In this document: positions 1 to 11,231 of the stretch, one piece after another
Numbering within the stretch: the stretch's first letter is position 1
Layout: every line of letters starts with the position of its first letter
Assembly: GCF_905475395.1 (NCBI RefSeq)
Contig: NC_058341.1
Span: forward strand, 66,285,501 to 66,349,500
Source: Chrysoperla carnea
Taxonomy: Eukaryota > Arthropoda > Insecta > Neuroptera > Chrysopidae
Length of the DNA stretch: 64,000 nucleotides
Direction: 5' to 3'
Translations under genes and position numbers: made by a program
Notes under the pieces: model-generated
Seen by the model: only the letters and a program-made list of their open reading frames with translations
Database searches by the model: none
What the model was told of the DNA's origin: nothing

Positions 1-350
1 TTTTTGTTTTTCCGAAATAATCTGTAAAGAAATACAGATATATTAAATCCTACGTTAGTGTCACAGCTCGAACACGAAAAATGAAATCACCAACTTTTTT
101 AGTAAATTCCTGCGTATGTTCACGATTTTTTAATACCATTTTATAATCTTGTGAGAATCGATAAAATATATTAAAAAACTTGATTGGATTCAAGTATGGA
201 GCTACTACAAGATACAACGAACTAAAATTTATACCAGAATTAGAAACAATTTATATTAATATTTTCACTTTTATATTGACCTGTGTACAGCATGAAAGTA
301 AGAAGATCCATCATCTTCATGCGAGTTTATATTTACACCCATTGTTGACC
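1..350 (-). pseudogene. Cytochrome P450 (CYP4-like) unit A, partial inverted copy
   Basis: On the minus strand three exons equivalent to those of the complete P450 at 12698-17723 can be read: exon 4 at 281-350, exon 5 at 95-221 and the start of exon 6 at 1-21. Exon 4 encodes [15 protein letters not shown] followed by SYFHAVH, and exon 5 encodes a segment ending in TQEFTKK. Both are open and keep the 70- and 127-nt lengths of unit B, with usable splice borders. The gene runs off the left edge, so its 3' half is unseen. To the right, where exons 1-3 should lie, homology to unit B stops near 1330 and no exon 1-3 sequence is found on the minus strand up to unit B. I therefore infer a 5'-truncated inverted duplicate, probably a pseudogene. 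A very distant 5' half cannot be fully excluded. Confidence 0.75.
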
Positions 351-1330
351 CTGAAATCAAATTTAATTGTTATGTTATTCATTTCTTATGCTGAAACCTG
401 GTAACCGATTCAACACAACGATTTTCGCGCCTATGCCCCGCAAATACCTACTGAAATATGTGTAATCAAACCAGTCAACTAGCGTACGAAGGATTTCATA
501 CCATCTTACAAGTTATGTACATAGTAAAGCACATAGTTTACACTATGTACTTTTTATTAGATAGTTTTATAAGAAAACTAAAATGAATGCGGAGGTACCT
601 AATATTTTGTATGCGGAACCCCATGCTCGCACTTTACCGGTATTTGTTGTTAAAGCGGCAATAATAATCCACTCGCTGTCATACGTCATACCTAACAGGT
701 GCAGTCTAACTTTTGCGGTGTATGTGATATGGCCTGCTGATTGACAGACGAACAAACAAACAGCAGAGTCTTAGTAAAAGGAATCCGTTGTCTACATTTC
801 GGGAACGGAATCCCAAAAACTAATATTATTGCAGGAAATCGGAAAAGACGCCGCGTGACCTTCATTGCGAAAATAGCATTTTTCATCAAAATATTGACAC
901 TGCCTTTTATAGTAACTAGTCTCAACTACTTTTCTACTATTCACATATAAGCCGTGGAAACAAATGGACATGACAAATCAACCAACATTTTGAATCATTC
1001 CAACCCTCTGGGCATTTACCAGACTTATTCCTTTGGCTTCCGTTGCTTGTGTGTATTTTAAAGGGCAATTAATATACTCAACCAAAGTGGAACAAAATTT
1101 TACCTAAATTTAAAGCAACTGTCTCTCTGCGAATCATCGATTTTTGAACCGCAATACCTCGTTTGAAAACTTTTACTTTCTAGCTTTGGAATCTATTGCT
1201 AAAAAATGTTTATCGCCCCTTGCACAGAGGATTAAAAGGGTGAGAAATGTTATTCCCAAAATTTTAAAAATTAAATTACAACATAAAAAATTCCCGTACG
1301 AGGTTTCTGGACCAAGATATTGGCTTTCCA
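1..1330. repeat. Inverted duplication of 13966-15134
   Basis: The whole stretch is, with gaps and substitutions, the reverse complement of unit B from late intron 3 through exons 4 and 5 to the start of exon 6. Intronic sequence matches as well as exons, for example around 60-130 and 960-1060. Homology ends close to 1330 beside the reverse complement of 13966. This is a genomic duplication, not a processed copy, because introns are included. Confidence 0.8.
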
Positions 1331-1539
1331 AGAAAAATTGACACTGAATTTAAAATCCTGTATCTTTTAAAATACTATCGCACTGTAATTTTTTTCATGT
1401 CATACGAAAACGTAAACTACATTTTTTTAAGCCCTGGCACATTGTTTTGTAAAAACTTTTATTACACCCGCATTTGTTTTTAAAACATGTAAAAAAGCAG
1501 AATTTTTTCATATTTTTGGCGTTTTGTCACCTATTTAAG

Positions 1540-1880
1540 ACAGCTTCTATTTTCTACCACCAGACAGCGTTAGAATCAGTTCCCATGGCGAATATTGCTG
1601 TACATTTCATTAAAAACCATTCGCTAGTTTTAGCGTGAAAGCGTGATAGACAAACAAAGAAACATGCGTACTTTCGCATTTATAATATATAGAGATAGAG
1701 ATATTATGTAAATGGTGCTTTTAAAAATTTAAATTGTATTTTTAAAACAGATTCTTGAAAATTAACTAATGTAATTGAGTTTGAAAAAAACTCTAATAAG
1801 ATGTTGTATACACTCATAAATAAATGAAAAGTTATCAATATTTTATTCTTAGTTTATAATTATTTATAAACTAAGTTATA
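1540..1880. repeat. Copy of the right flank of the large TIR transposon
   Basis: This segment matches 27977-28320 in the same orientation at high identity. It holds the outermost ~40 bp of that transposon's right end, the 5'-terminal part of an inverted Helitron (ending at 1695) and about 180 bp of sequence beyond the Helitron. Sharing of the outside flank shows a segmental duplication, not two independent insertions. The stretch 1331-1539 holds nothing recognisable. Confidence 0.7.
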
Positions 1881-2504
1881 AAAAATCGCGCGAAGTAGCA
1901 TTTCGCTCTGCAACTAAGTATTCACCGTGATACTTTTGAAAATAATTTTTTACATCTGTGTTTGCTGCTTCATTAACGGATTCATTATTGTTCTCACTTT
2001 TTAATCGACTACAAACAAAAAAGGAGGAGGTTATCAACTCTACTGTATATATTTTTTTTTGTGTGCTACCTCAGAACTTTTAACTGGGTGAACCGATTTT
2101 GATGATTCTTTATCTATTTGAAAGTTTTCGTGTGGTCCCATTTCATTCTGGTCCAGTTCTGATAACGACATCCATGAGAAAATCATAAAAGTCTTAAATT
2201 TGCATTAAGTATGCGTGACAAGAGGGCGAATAACTCAATATTACGCCAACCGATTTCGATGATTCTTTTTTAGTGTAAAATAATCGATTTTCAACGTTTT
2301 TCCACAATTTACTCGAAAACTGTACTTTTTAAAGAAAAATTAAATTAGTCCAAAGTTATCGGGTATAAAATTTTATCATCGACTTGTATGTATAAACTTT
2401 TTCAAATTTTTCATATTTTCTGAAAATACTACATCAAAATACAATTAAGCATGTTTTTGGTGGTTTTTATAGTTTTTCTTTCTAGTGGTAAAAATTATAA
2501 AGCG
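1881..2504. other. AT-rich spacer, no gene seen
   Basis: No coding exon, RNA gene or clear repeat is recognised here. The text is AT-rich and carries phrases about cells of dispersed-repeat type that recur loosely elsewhere in the window. Confidence 0.4.
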
Positions 2505-2880
2505 GAAAAATTATATACAGAGTCTCTAGCTCAGTTGGCTACATATGGAAAACTTTTTTATTATAAGTTAAAATTTATTCTTTATAAAAAGCTCAGCTTT
2601 CAAAAATATTAACATTCAGTTATTCACTTTTGAAATCGAATATATAGGGTGTCTACAAATTGAGAGCGTTCGATAGGAATGTTAATGGTCGTTTAGAAAT
2701 GTAGACCACTTAGAACAGATAATAAGGGAAACGGTTCAAGAAATCACTCCTGAGATATGTAGGAGTGTATTTAAACAATTTTGTAACAAATACAATTACA
2801 TGTATGGAACGCGAAGTTGTACACGTTGAGGCAAAAACGAAATGAAGATAACTGTTTTAACTTACGTCTACAACTTTGGA
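2505..2880 (+). repeat. Dispersed repeat R3
   Basis: About 370 bp match 54560-54935 in the same orientation, and the first ~100 bp match the reverse complement of 58800-58960. A shared core reads GGGTGTCTA next to a run about nucleotide 2650. No coding potential is seen. The repeat is probably part of an unidentified mobile element. Confidence 0.7.
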
Positions 2881-4147
2881 CTTGAGTGTTTTTTCCCTAA
2901 AATGTATAGTTTTTGAATAAATTATAAAAAACACCGGGAAAAGCGTGGAAAATTTATAAAAGCTGAAAAAATTCATCGATTTTCAATTAGGGGAGAGATT
3001 TTACAGCGAAAATTTTTAAGTTTCCCATTTTTATCAATACCAATAAGTTTAATGGAATTTTACGTCGAAAGCAAAATACCGTATCTTTCTAGCATGTATA
3101 GAAGAAAAATGGTAGTTTTGGGGGAATTTTTCCCATTATAAGGAATGTGCGACATATATTTTAAAGTTTTCTGTTAATTTTACTTTATTATTTTTTTTCT
3201 GTTAATTTTACTTTATTTTCGTAAAAAACCCCTATTATTTTAGCGTGAACAGAATTGTTTTAGAAGAAGTTTTAGTGGTTCAGCGTTTTAGGCCTGAAAA
3301 CGTAACACAACAGAGTCACTTTCACATTTATAATATTGGTTAGCACATCTTAATATCCTGGAGCGTATTTACAATATATAAATTGCCATTTAATAAATAT
3401 TATTTTATAATTAAACTTTAATAACCAGTAATACATGTCTACTTGTAAAATAAAACAATATTCCTTGCAAATAAACAATAACTAACTATATTTTAGAACT
3501 TTTACACAGAATTAATTAATCAACAATTATTAAAATATTGATTATTGCCAAATTAATTTTTATCGCATTTTCGAACGTGTTCTAAAGTCGTTGGTATGTG
3601 GCAACTTCATTTTTTATGAATATATATGTCAAAACAAAAAAAAAGAGCCTTAAATGAATCCGTTACGATGATTTTCTGAAGTATATTTTTCATTTGAAGA
3701 AATCCGGATTTTTGACAAAAAACTTGTATATGTCAAAAAATATTCAATAGTTTTACTTGAAAAAATTTGTGTGTGGATATTTTTTCTATAACTATCATTA
3801 AAATTTGACTATTTTTGGAGAAATGAGAATAAAAAAACAAAAAAAGACGGTTTTTCCCCATTTTGTCGAAAATTATAGGGTTATGTTAGAAATTACTTGT
3901 ATAAAAGTTCTAGATTTTGGCGTGATCAAGAACTTTTTTACTGAACACATTTCATTTTGACCGCAACTTTAGTTGGAAAACGAATTATACAAATAACCAC
4001 CCCTTTTTCACCTCCCCCCCCAAATACCCTTCAACTTTCCTGCTGGGAAATAGGCTTATTTTATATTTCTTAAAACCTCCTTCACCATTTCCAATCGTTA
4101 AACTGCTGTTTACAATATATCTTTTTTTTTAGTAAAATTGTGTTAAA
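2881..4147. other. AT-rich intergenic stretch, no gene seen
   Basis: No convincing exon, RNA gene or repeat structure was found. There is a C-rich run near 4012-4022 and several poly-T or poly-A runs. Confidence 0.4.
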
Positions 4148-4148
4148 A

Positions 4149-4572
4149 CTAGAGTGATACCCATCCGCTTCGCTGGGTTTAAAAGTAAAGATTGATAAAG
4201 ATTGCTCTCGCCTATCCACTTTCTATAACACTCGAAATAATGGTAAGGATTATTTTACATTCTATTTTTTTTGTGTATGTATAATAGTAATTATTCATTG
4301 AGTAATATCAGAGAAGATGTCTGTGAAAAATTTTATATTGACTATTTTTACAGAAATCTGTAATTTATGGTAATGTCAAATGTCCAATTAAATTCAATTT
4401 TTTTATTTTTATTATTATTTTTTAATATATCTTTATAAATTATAGTTCATGTGTTATTCTGATATATGAGCTATATTGCTGTACAGTTCCATTAAAAACC
4501 ATTTGCTAGTTTAAGCGTGAAAGCATAACAAACAAACAAACATGCTTTTTTTCGCATTTATAATATAGTAGA
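4149..4572 (-). mobile_element. Non-autonomous Helitron, family H1, full length
   Basis: Read on the minus strand the 3' end is a short hairpin built on CCCAGCGAAGCGG followed by CTAG, with the host T at 4148 (A on plus). The 5' end lies in the sequence whose complement reads TATTATAAATGCGAAA. The same family is complete at 53057-53490 and interrupted at 18036-28133. There is no Rep/helicase coding sequence. The exact 5' terminus of this copy is uncertain by a few bases. Confidence 0.75.
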
Positions 4573-4591
4573 GTGAAATTACGCCTCGTGT

Positions 4592-5823
4592 ATGGATTAA
4601 AAGTTCAAGCAGCGAAACTTTGGGGTTTTTCTTTTCACATCAAAATAAGTATTTGTTGAAATTTTTTACTTTCCCGGAGTGGTGCAACATGTTTAAAAAA
4701 CAAAATGGCGTCAAAAATGGAATTTTTTTCAGAAATTTTATCATTTTTATTTTATATTCGCAATTTTATATTCACATCGGTGGATATCCAAATTTGGTAG
4801 GTTTGTAGTCAATGTTAAGAACTACTCCTCATATTTTTGGGGGGGGGGGGTTGTCCCTTGAAACTGTTGTTGAGATCAGCGACCCCAAAAACCCCTTTAT
4901 ACGTCATAAAAATTTTGAATTTGCAAAAATATGAAAGCGGGACGGGGAGGGGTGGATGTTGTAAAAAGGGCTATATTAATAAAAACATCAAAAGTTTTGG
5001 GTTACTTTAGCATTTTAAACTATATTGGCCTCTTTTGAAAATCTTTTAAGATACATTTATTCCACACACCCCTTCCCCCTAACAGCGCGGGGGTTAAAAC
5101 TTAAAAATTTTGCTTTAAACCATATAGACCTCTTTTAAAAATAGTTTTCTGAAGCCAAAGCAAAAAACACCCCCCAAAGCCAGTACATACACCCCCCAAA
5201 CAATTATTTCCAGAAAGTGTTAAATTTTCCGTTTTTCGCAAAAATATGGATCAAGGAGTCATTTTACGGGTAAGCCACTTATTATAAAATCGAAAGATAA
5301 TAAAAAATGCTACAATTTTAAAAAAATAACCCCGTAGGACAAAATGGCATAAAATGGCAGCCATTTTAAACAATTTACTAAATTGGAAATTTTGGCCGAA
5401 CTATGTGACGGATTTCGCTAAAATTTTAACCGAAAGTTGTAAGTAATGAAACCTACTATTGATATTAGTTTCATTAAAATCAATCAAACATTTTTCAAGT
5501 TACAGTCAAATGAACTGTTTTACCATATGTATGTATACATATATATATAACTGGGAGGGGAAGGGACGAACCCCCCCCCCCCAAAATATGAGGAGTAGTT
5601 CTTAACATTGACTACAAACCTACTAAATTTGGATATCCACCGATGTCCCCTTTTGCGAATATAAAATAAAAATGATAAAATTTCTGAAAAAAATTCCATT
5701 TTTGACGCCATTTTGTTTTTAAACATGTTGCACCACTCCGGGAAAGTAAAAAATTTCAACAAATACTTATTTTAATGTGAAAAGAAAAACCCCAAAAGTT
5801 TCGCTGCTCGAACTTTTAATCCA
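4592..5823. mobile_element. Foldback/TIR element with ~260-bp inverted repeats
   Basis: Bases 4592-4855 are nearly the reverse complement of 5560-5823, including a G-run on the left (near 4842-4852) and a C-run on the right (near 5572-5582). The 700-bp centre has no ORF of note. ORF-like readings inside the arms are by-products of the repeat. Target-site duplication is not evident. This is a non-autonomous DNA transposon of unassigned superfamily. Confidence 0.85.
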
Positions 5824-6211
5824 TATAACAGCCTTTTTTTGCTTAGATTTACTCCAGTATTTGGTAATTTGCTACACTTAAAATTATGTAACTAGTTATA
5901 GGTACTAACTTTGGCATGAACAGGAAGTAATTAATGTTCGAATAAAAACTGATCTTTAAAAATTATTAATATTTTTAACTATATGCTTAAATATTTTCAA
6001 GAATTTCAGATGTTAATGTTATACCTACTAAAAAAACTTGTTTTCTAATCAAAAAATTTTTTTAAAAATCATAAAACACGTGTTTGTATATCATTATCCG
6101 CTCACATAACAATATGATAATGAATTCAAATAAAAACAAACATTTTAATTTTATTTTAAACAAACAAATAAAATTATTAATTTTAACATAGTTGTCCATT
6201 ATTATATCATT
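5824..6211. other. AT-rich spacer
   Basis: No gene seen. Near 6190 a fragment resembles the arm of the hairpin element at 16840-17107 (shared GTTGTCCATTATTATATCA). Confidence 0.4.
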
Positions 6212-6270
6212 ACTTCAAAAATTAAAATAATAAAAATGCACTAAAACGTAAAAAAATAACGACAATATAA

Positions 6271-6988
6271 TCTATATATATAAAAAGAGAGTGTTTGTTT
6301 GTATGTCCCCGATTTTCCCTAAAACTAACCATTGACCTGCGGTAGGGGATTATGTCATTGGGTAGCCCTTAGGCTCCCATTGTGAATAAGGGAGTTTGGT
6401 GGGGGTGGAATTAAAAATGATCTAGAAATTCATAGAAAATAGATTAAAAAATAGTTCTAATAGTACAATAGGAAATTCTGGAATGTTCCATGGATTTCTA
6501 TCGAATTTTCTAGAATTTTCTCGAACATTCTGGAATGTTCTATGGATTTCTATCGAATTTTCTAGAACTTTCTCGAATATTCTCGAATGTTGTATGGATT
6601 TTTATTGAATTTTATCAAACTTTCTCGAACAATCTGGAATGTTCCATGGGTTTCTGTCGAATTTTCTAGAATTTTCTAGAACATTCTGGAATGTTCTATG
6701 GATTTCTATCGAATTTTCTAGAATTTTCTCGAACATTCTGGAATGTTCTATGGATTTCTATCGAATTTTCTAGAACTTTCTCAAATATTCTGGAATGTTC
6801 CATGGGTTTCTATCGATCTTTCCCTTACTTTTCCGTACACACAGAGAGTATAGACATAATATTGGGATCGGCCAAAAAAATCTTACTGTTCCGTACACAC
6901 AGAGAGAATTAAAAAAAAAGTCTTTCATTTAACAATTTTGATATTTAAATGTGCAAAAACAACCCAGCGAAGCGGGTTTAACAGCTAG
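6271..6988 (+). mobile_element. Non-autonomous Helitron, family H2, with HSE minisatellite
   Basis: The element starts with TCTATATATATAAAAAG and ends with a hairpin based on AACCC/GGGTT followed by CTAG. It sits between host A (6270) and host T (6989), the A-T target expected for Helitrons, without target duplication. The flanking palindrome gives an empty-site check. Internally, 6478-6800 is a 52-bp minisatellite of about seven units. No Rep/helicase gene is present, so it depends on an autonomous partner. A truncated inverted copy lies at 19381-20034. Confidence 0.88.
6478..6830. promoter_or_regulatory. Array of predicted heat shock elements (52-bp units)
   Basis: Each 52-bp unit carries about eight GAA and TTC triplets that alternate with exactly two bases between them, the pattern GAAnnTTCnnGAAnnTTC bound by heat shock factor trimers. 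In 6502-6541 the alternation is perfect over eight modules. Unit starts are at about 6481, 6532, 6585, 6637, 6689, 6741 and 6793. The binding-site pattern is seen in the sequence; binding by HSF is inferred. Confidence 0.7.
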
Positions 6989-7196
6989 TATAGTTATAAT
7001 TATTGTTATTTTTGGAGTCGGTGTCAGCCAAGTTAATGTAGCAAACTGTTCTTTCAAAGTTGTTTTCTTGGCTGACACCGCGACCGACTCCAAAAATAAC
7101 AATAATTGTAACTACATTATATTGTCGTTATTTTTTACTTTTTAGTGCATTTTTATTATTTTACTTTTTGAAGTCGGTTTTCTTTTTGTTAAAAGT

Positions 7197-8545
7197 TTTT
7201 TTATTAACCCCCGAATCAAAAAGAGGAGTTTTTTTACTATGTGTGAGTGTCTGTTTGTGGCATCGTAGCTTCGAAACGGATGAACTGATTTAGATTTTTT
7301 TGGTTTTGTTTGAAACTTAATTTAATGGGGAGTGTTCTTAGCTATGTTTCAAGTTTCAAGTACGAGCTTAGGGTTCCATACCCGAAACATTTTTCGGGGA
7401 TTTTAAAATTGTATTTCACTAGAAATAAGTTTAATCAAGTAATAAGAAAATTGTTGCCCCACCCCCATTTCTCAACTTTTGGGTCTTTTTACAACCTCTC
7501 AAACCTCTCTCTCTTTCTAAACCAAAATTATCTCTCACATTTGACTTTTGACCGGCCATTGTCATTGACCTTATTGACCTACGATCTTGATAATTAAAAT
7601 TCCAAAAAATTGATTTATAGAACTTTACTTTACGTGTGATATCAACAAAGATAACTAATAAAAACCAACTCACACATGTATTGACACGGGGTTGGATCTT
7701 CCCCAACACTACGAATACTCGATTTTAGAAACAGGCATGCCCCCAAACACTTCCTAAAAATTTCAGCCATTATGTATTTCTTTCAAGTAAAACGCATATA
7801 CAAGTTGTATACAAGTTGATAATACTCATAACGTCCACCTGCCAATTCAGTGACTCGCTATTATCTTTATAAAGATAATTTTATTGCAAATGCGGTAGTA
7901 TATGATTGCGGTAGTTGATGATGTAATATCGGTCAAAAAAATTACAAGCTTTCCAAGTTTTTATATTTTTATTAAAAGTGGTCTTGACCATATTTTCCTA
8001 GGCAACCCATTACAGGGATATTTGTTAATATTCTAAATTTCATCAAAAATAACTTTCATTCGGTAAGCAGATGGGTTAAAGTCGACCCCATTTTGTATAG
8101 TATTTCTTTTATTTTGTAAAACTGTAGCTATATGACAAATATTTTCGTTTTACTAATATTCACAGTGCGGAAGTTAAGAAGTTCACTTGTGGACTTATTA
8201 TGAGATCAACTCGATAATTAATATTTGGTAAGGTAAATAATCTTATGGTTTCGTGTTATCTACATGCTATGAATATAGATACAGATATAACACCGTAACC
8301 CAGGCAACTAAAACTTTTTTCAAACAAAATAAGTGAAATTTACAAAATTTAAAAAAACTCCGACAAATTTTTCGGGTACGAAACCCTAAACTCGCATTTG
8401 AAACACATCTAAGAACACTCTCCATTAAATTACCTTTCAAACAAAACCAAAAAAATCAAAATTGGTTCATCCGTTTAGGTGCTCCGGTGCCATAGACAGA
8501 CAGACACACAGGCAGACACGCACACAGACACCAGAATAAAAATTA
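7197..8545. mobile_element. Degenerate TIR element
   Basis: Bases 7200-7405 match the reverse complement of 8345-8540 with moderate divergence, sharing for example TTTTGGTTTTGTTTGAAA and a phrase around GGGTT.CGTACCCGAAA. The right end carries a CAGACAGACA-type tract. The interior has no supported gene. Fragments of the same family occur at 29160-29330. Confidence 0.7.
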
Positions 8546-9769
8546 AGAAATTTTAATGAAATATTCATGAAATTTAAATTTGGTTCAAATATTTTTCTTC
8601 CGTAACTTTAATGACTGGACATTTCAACTAAACCATTATTTTAGTAATTAATATCTTTTTAATTACCCAAAATTAATTAATAAAAGTACAAATTCAGTGA
8701 GGGCATTTAAAAATTTCTAAAACGGAAATTCAAATTTTTATACGGACGTGACATCATTGTACGGGCTTGTCAAATTTGTTGACATACTGTATGATATTAA
8801 TTACTTACATTTTATATGGTATTTCATTAAATTATACTATTCTACATCTTTTTATTAGAAAACTTAATAATAACAAGTGTAAATTCTTTGTTGTAAATTC
8901 ATTTTTTTAAAGTGTAAATTATACATTGAACTGTCACCAATTGACAGATCACGTACTTATACGTCATCAACAGGGAGCGTCAAAAAACTGCGTTTAAATA
9001 TCTCAAAATTATCAACCGTGTTAACAATGAATTAAAAATATAAAAAAAAAACATGAATATTCCCTATTACGCATAACTATATAATTAACTAGCCCCACTT
9101 AGGTATATTTGTAAATATTCGATATTTCCTTCCCACTTTCTCGCTACACCTTTCTACCCTCCGAAGGTTAAAAAAATTTCTAAATGTAATTTAAAACATT
9201 CTGACCAAGTTTTGAACTATTAAAAGCCATAATTGAAAAATATGAATTTTTTATTCATGAACCCCCCCGCAACCCCCCTTGTGGGTGGAATTTCGTAAAA
9301 TCCGTTCTTAGCTGACCTCTACTTGGCAAAAGGAATATTCCTGCCAAATTTCAAGTCTCTAGGTCTTATAGTTCCAGAGATATCGTGATGAGTGACTATC
9401 TATATCTATAGAAAGTCTCCTATATATTTATAGATAGATAGAGATAAAAAAATTAAAAAATAAAACAAACACAGTAGACCTGATGGTACATCACGGTACC
9501 TGATGGTACCTGATGGTACATCACGGGTTTTTTTGAATCATAAATACAAATTTAAAACTTCATGAGTGGCTTCCTTTTGACGAGTCTACCAAGCTATCCT
9601 TTACGATTTTTTCTAAAGTGCTTCGATTTCAAATGAACATGATGATGTCATATTTGAGTTATTGTTCTGAAAAAATGTAGCCAATTGCAATGCAAGGAAT
9701 TTTTCGGACACTGTACTTGCCCCCTTCCCACCTTGACAGCCATAAATACATTAAACTTTCACACTTAAT
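8546..9769. other. AT-rich intergenic stretch; possible degraded Helitron
   Basis: No gene is seen. Bases 9089-9444 begin with CTAG after an A and end with GA before a T, the borders an inverted Helitron would show, but no clear hairpin is present, so this is weak. A small tandem of GATGGTAC lies at 9482-9525. Confidence 0.35.
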
Positions 9770-10810
9770 TACCCGGTCAAATTAAATAAAAAAACATAAA
9801 TGAAGATACAAAAATTCGCACGCAGCTGAAATTTAGTAGAATTGTTCAAAACTCCATCAGAAATAAAATCTAAAAAGTCGATCTGAGACGTGGAAAAAAA
9901 ATGTACGCAGGATAAAAGGTCACAAAAACAGATTTTTCGTGATTTTCAGCAAAACGGTAAGTTTTACCATAAAATTAGCTCTGACGAAAATTGTAGATCA
10001 GATAAGTAAATACGAAAATTTCTCGATACTTTATTTCCTGAGAGCCACCATTTCTAATATCGATAGATATAACGATTCAAAAAGTTGAAATCGTCATTAT
10101 ATGTACGCTACGTACATCACTGAAACTGTAGTACAAAAAAAATATTTTTCTATCGATCAGTGTAACTTACATATATATAGTTTTTACTTACATATATCCG
10201 TGGAGTGTGTAGTCATGGTAGGGATAATCAAATCGACGCCAGCGTTTGCAGTGGATAATTTTGGCTTAAAGGTGGCTGTTATGACAAATTTTCAATTCTT
10301 TATATGTAAGTAAATGGTATAGTAAATGCCCAGCTAAAATTATTGAAATATAGCAATTTTAATTAAACCAGTTGCATTAGAAATTGTGAAAATAAGATAC
10401 GAAATTGTATAAATAATATTTTTTTAATATGTAAATTCACATAATTTCTTATTTAAATTTGTAAAAAAATATTATTAAATTTTCAATATAAGCCACAGTC
10501 CATCCATGTCCATCCATAAAATCATATGACGATTACAACTTTTTGAATCGTAAATCTCAGAAACGGTGGCTCTTTTATATTTAATTATCTGATCTACAAT
10601 TTTGCCTGAACTAATTTTATGATAAAACTTACCATTTTGCTGAAAATCGAAAATCGTTTTTGTGACGTTTGACTTCGCGTAAATTTTTTTCACATCTCAG
10701 ACCGTTGAGGAGTTTTTAGATTTCATTTATGATGGTGTTTTGATCAATTCTACCAAATTTCAGTCGGGTGAGAATTTTTGTATCTTCGTATGTTTAAATT
10801 GACCGGATAA
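9770..10810. mobile_element. Foldback/TIR element with ~300-bp inverted repeats
   Basis: Bases 9770-10090 correspond to the reverse complement of 10500-10810, beginning at CCGGTCAA on the left and ending at TTGACCGG on the right. Shared inner text includes GCAAAA.GGTAAGTTTTA. The 400-bp centre has no supported gene. Confidence 0.82.
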
Positions 10811-10843
10811 TAAATACTAATTTAATATTATTGGAAAATGTTT

Positions 10844-11231
10844 ATCCCATCAAAAACATTCTGTAAAAAACTAGCCAAGTCTCGATGGAGCTGCTTGTTT
10901 ATCTCTAAAAAGTAATGAAATCTAGACAAAGTCGTGCCAAGTCTAAGGTTACTTACTGCGATTTCTTTATTATTATCGTTAATGTTGTGTGACTTGGCCG
11001 TGGACGTTGACGTGGTCTCATATTGGTGAATGGTGTCATGGAGCACCTGATTTTGTACCCTTGTCTACCCTTCAACGGCCAAGTCACACAACATTAACTA
11101 TAATAATAAAGAAATCGCAGTAAGGAACTTTAGACCTGACCCGACTTTGTCTAGATTTCATTACTTTTTAGAGATAAACAAGCAGCTCCATCGAGACTTA
11201 GCTAGTTTTTTACAGAATGTTTTTGGTGGGA
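10844..11231. mobile_element. Hairpin MITE, ~390 bp
   Basis: The left arm 10844-11000 is nearly the exact reverse complement of 11075-11231, with a loop of about 75 bp. Apparent reading frames on both strands are arm artefacts. The transcript would fold into a long double-stranded hairpin. Confidence 0.88.

Larger units (their letters stand above)
6212..7174. mobile_element. Palindromic MITE split by a Helitron
   Basis: The left arm 6212-6270 plus 6989-7035 is the reverse complement of the right arm 7060-7174. Once the 718-bp Helitron is removed the two arms form an almost continuous palindrome of roughly 100-bp arms, with a terminal hairpin around GGAGTCGGTGTCAGCCAAG. This is a classic foldback MITE. 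It has no coding capacity. Confidence 0.85.

Noticed and set aside
6691..6912. Open frame rich in FSRTFWNVLWIS repeats, also on the minus strand at 19336-19596
   Set aside because: It is the translation of the 52-bp minisatellite; the unit length is not a multiple of three and the pattern is explained by HSE modules.
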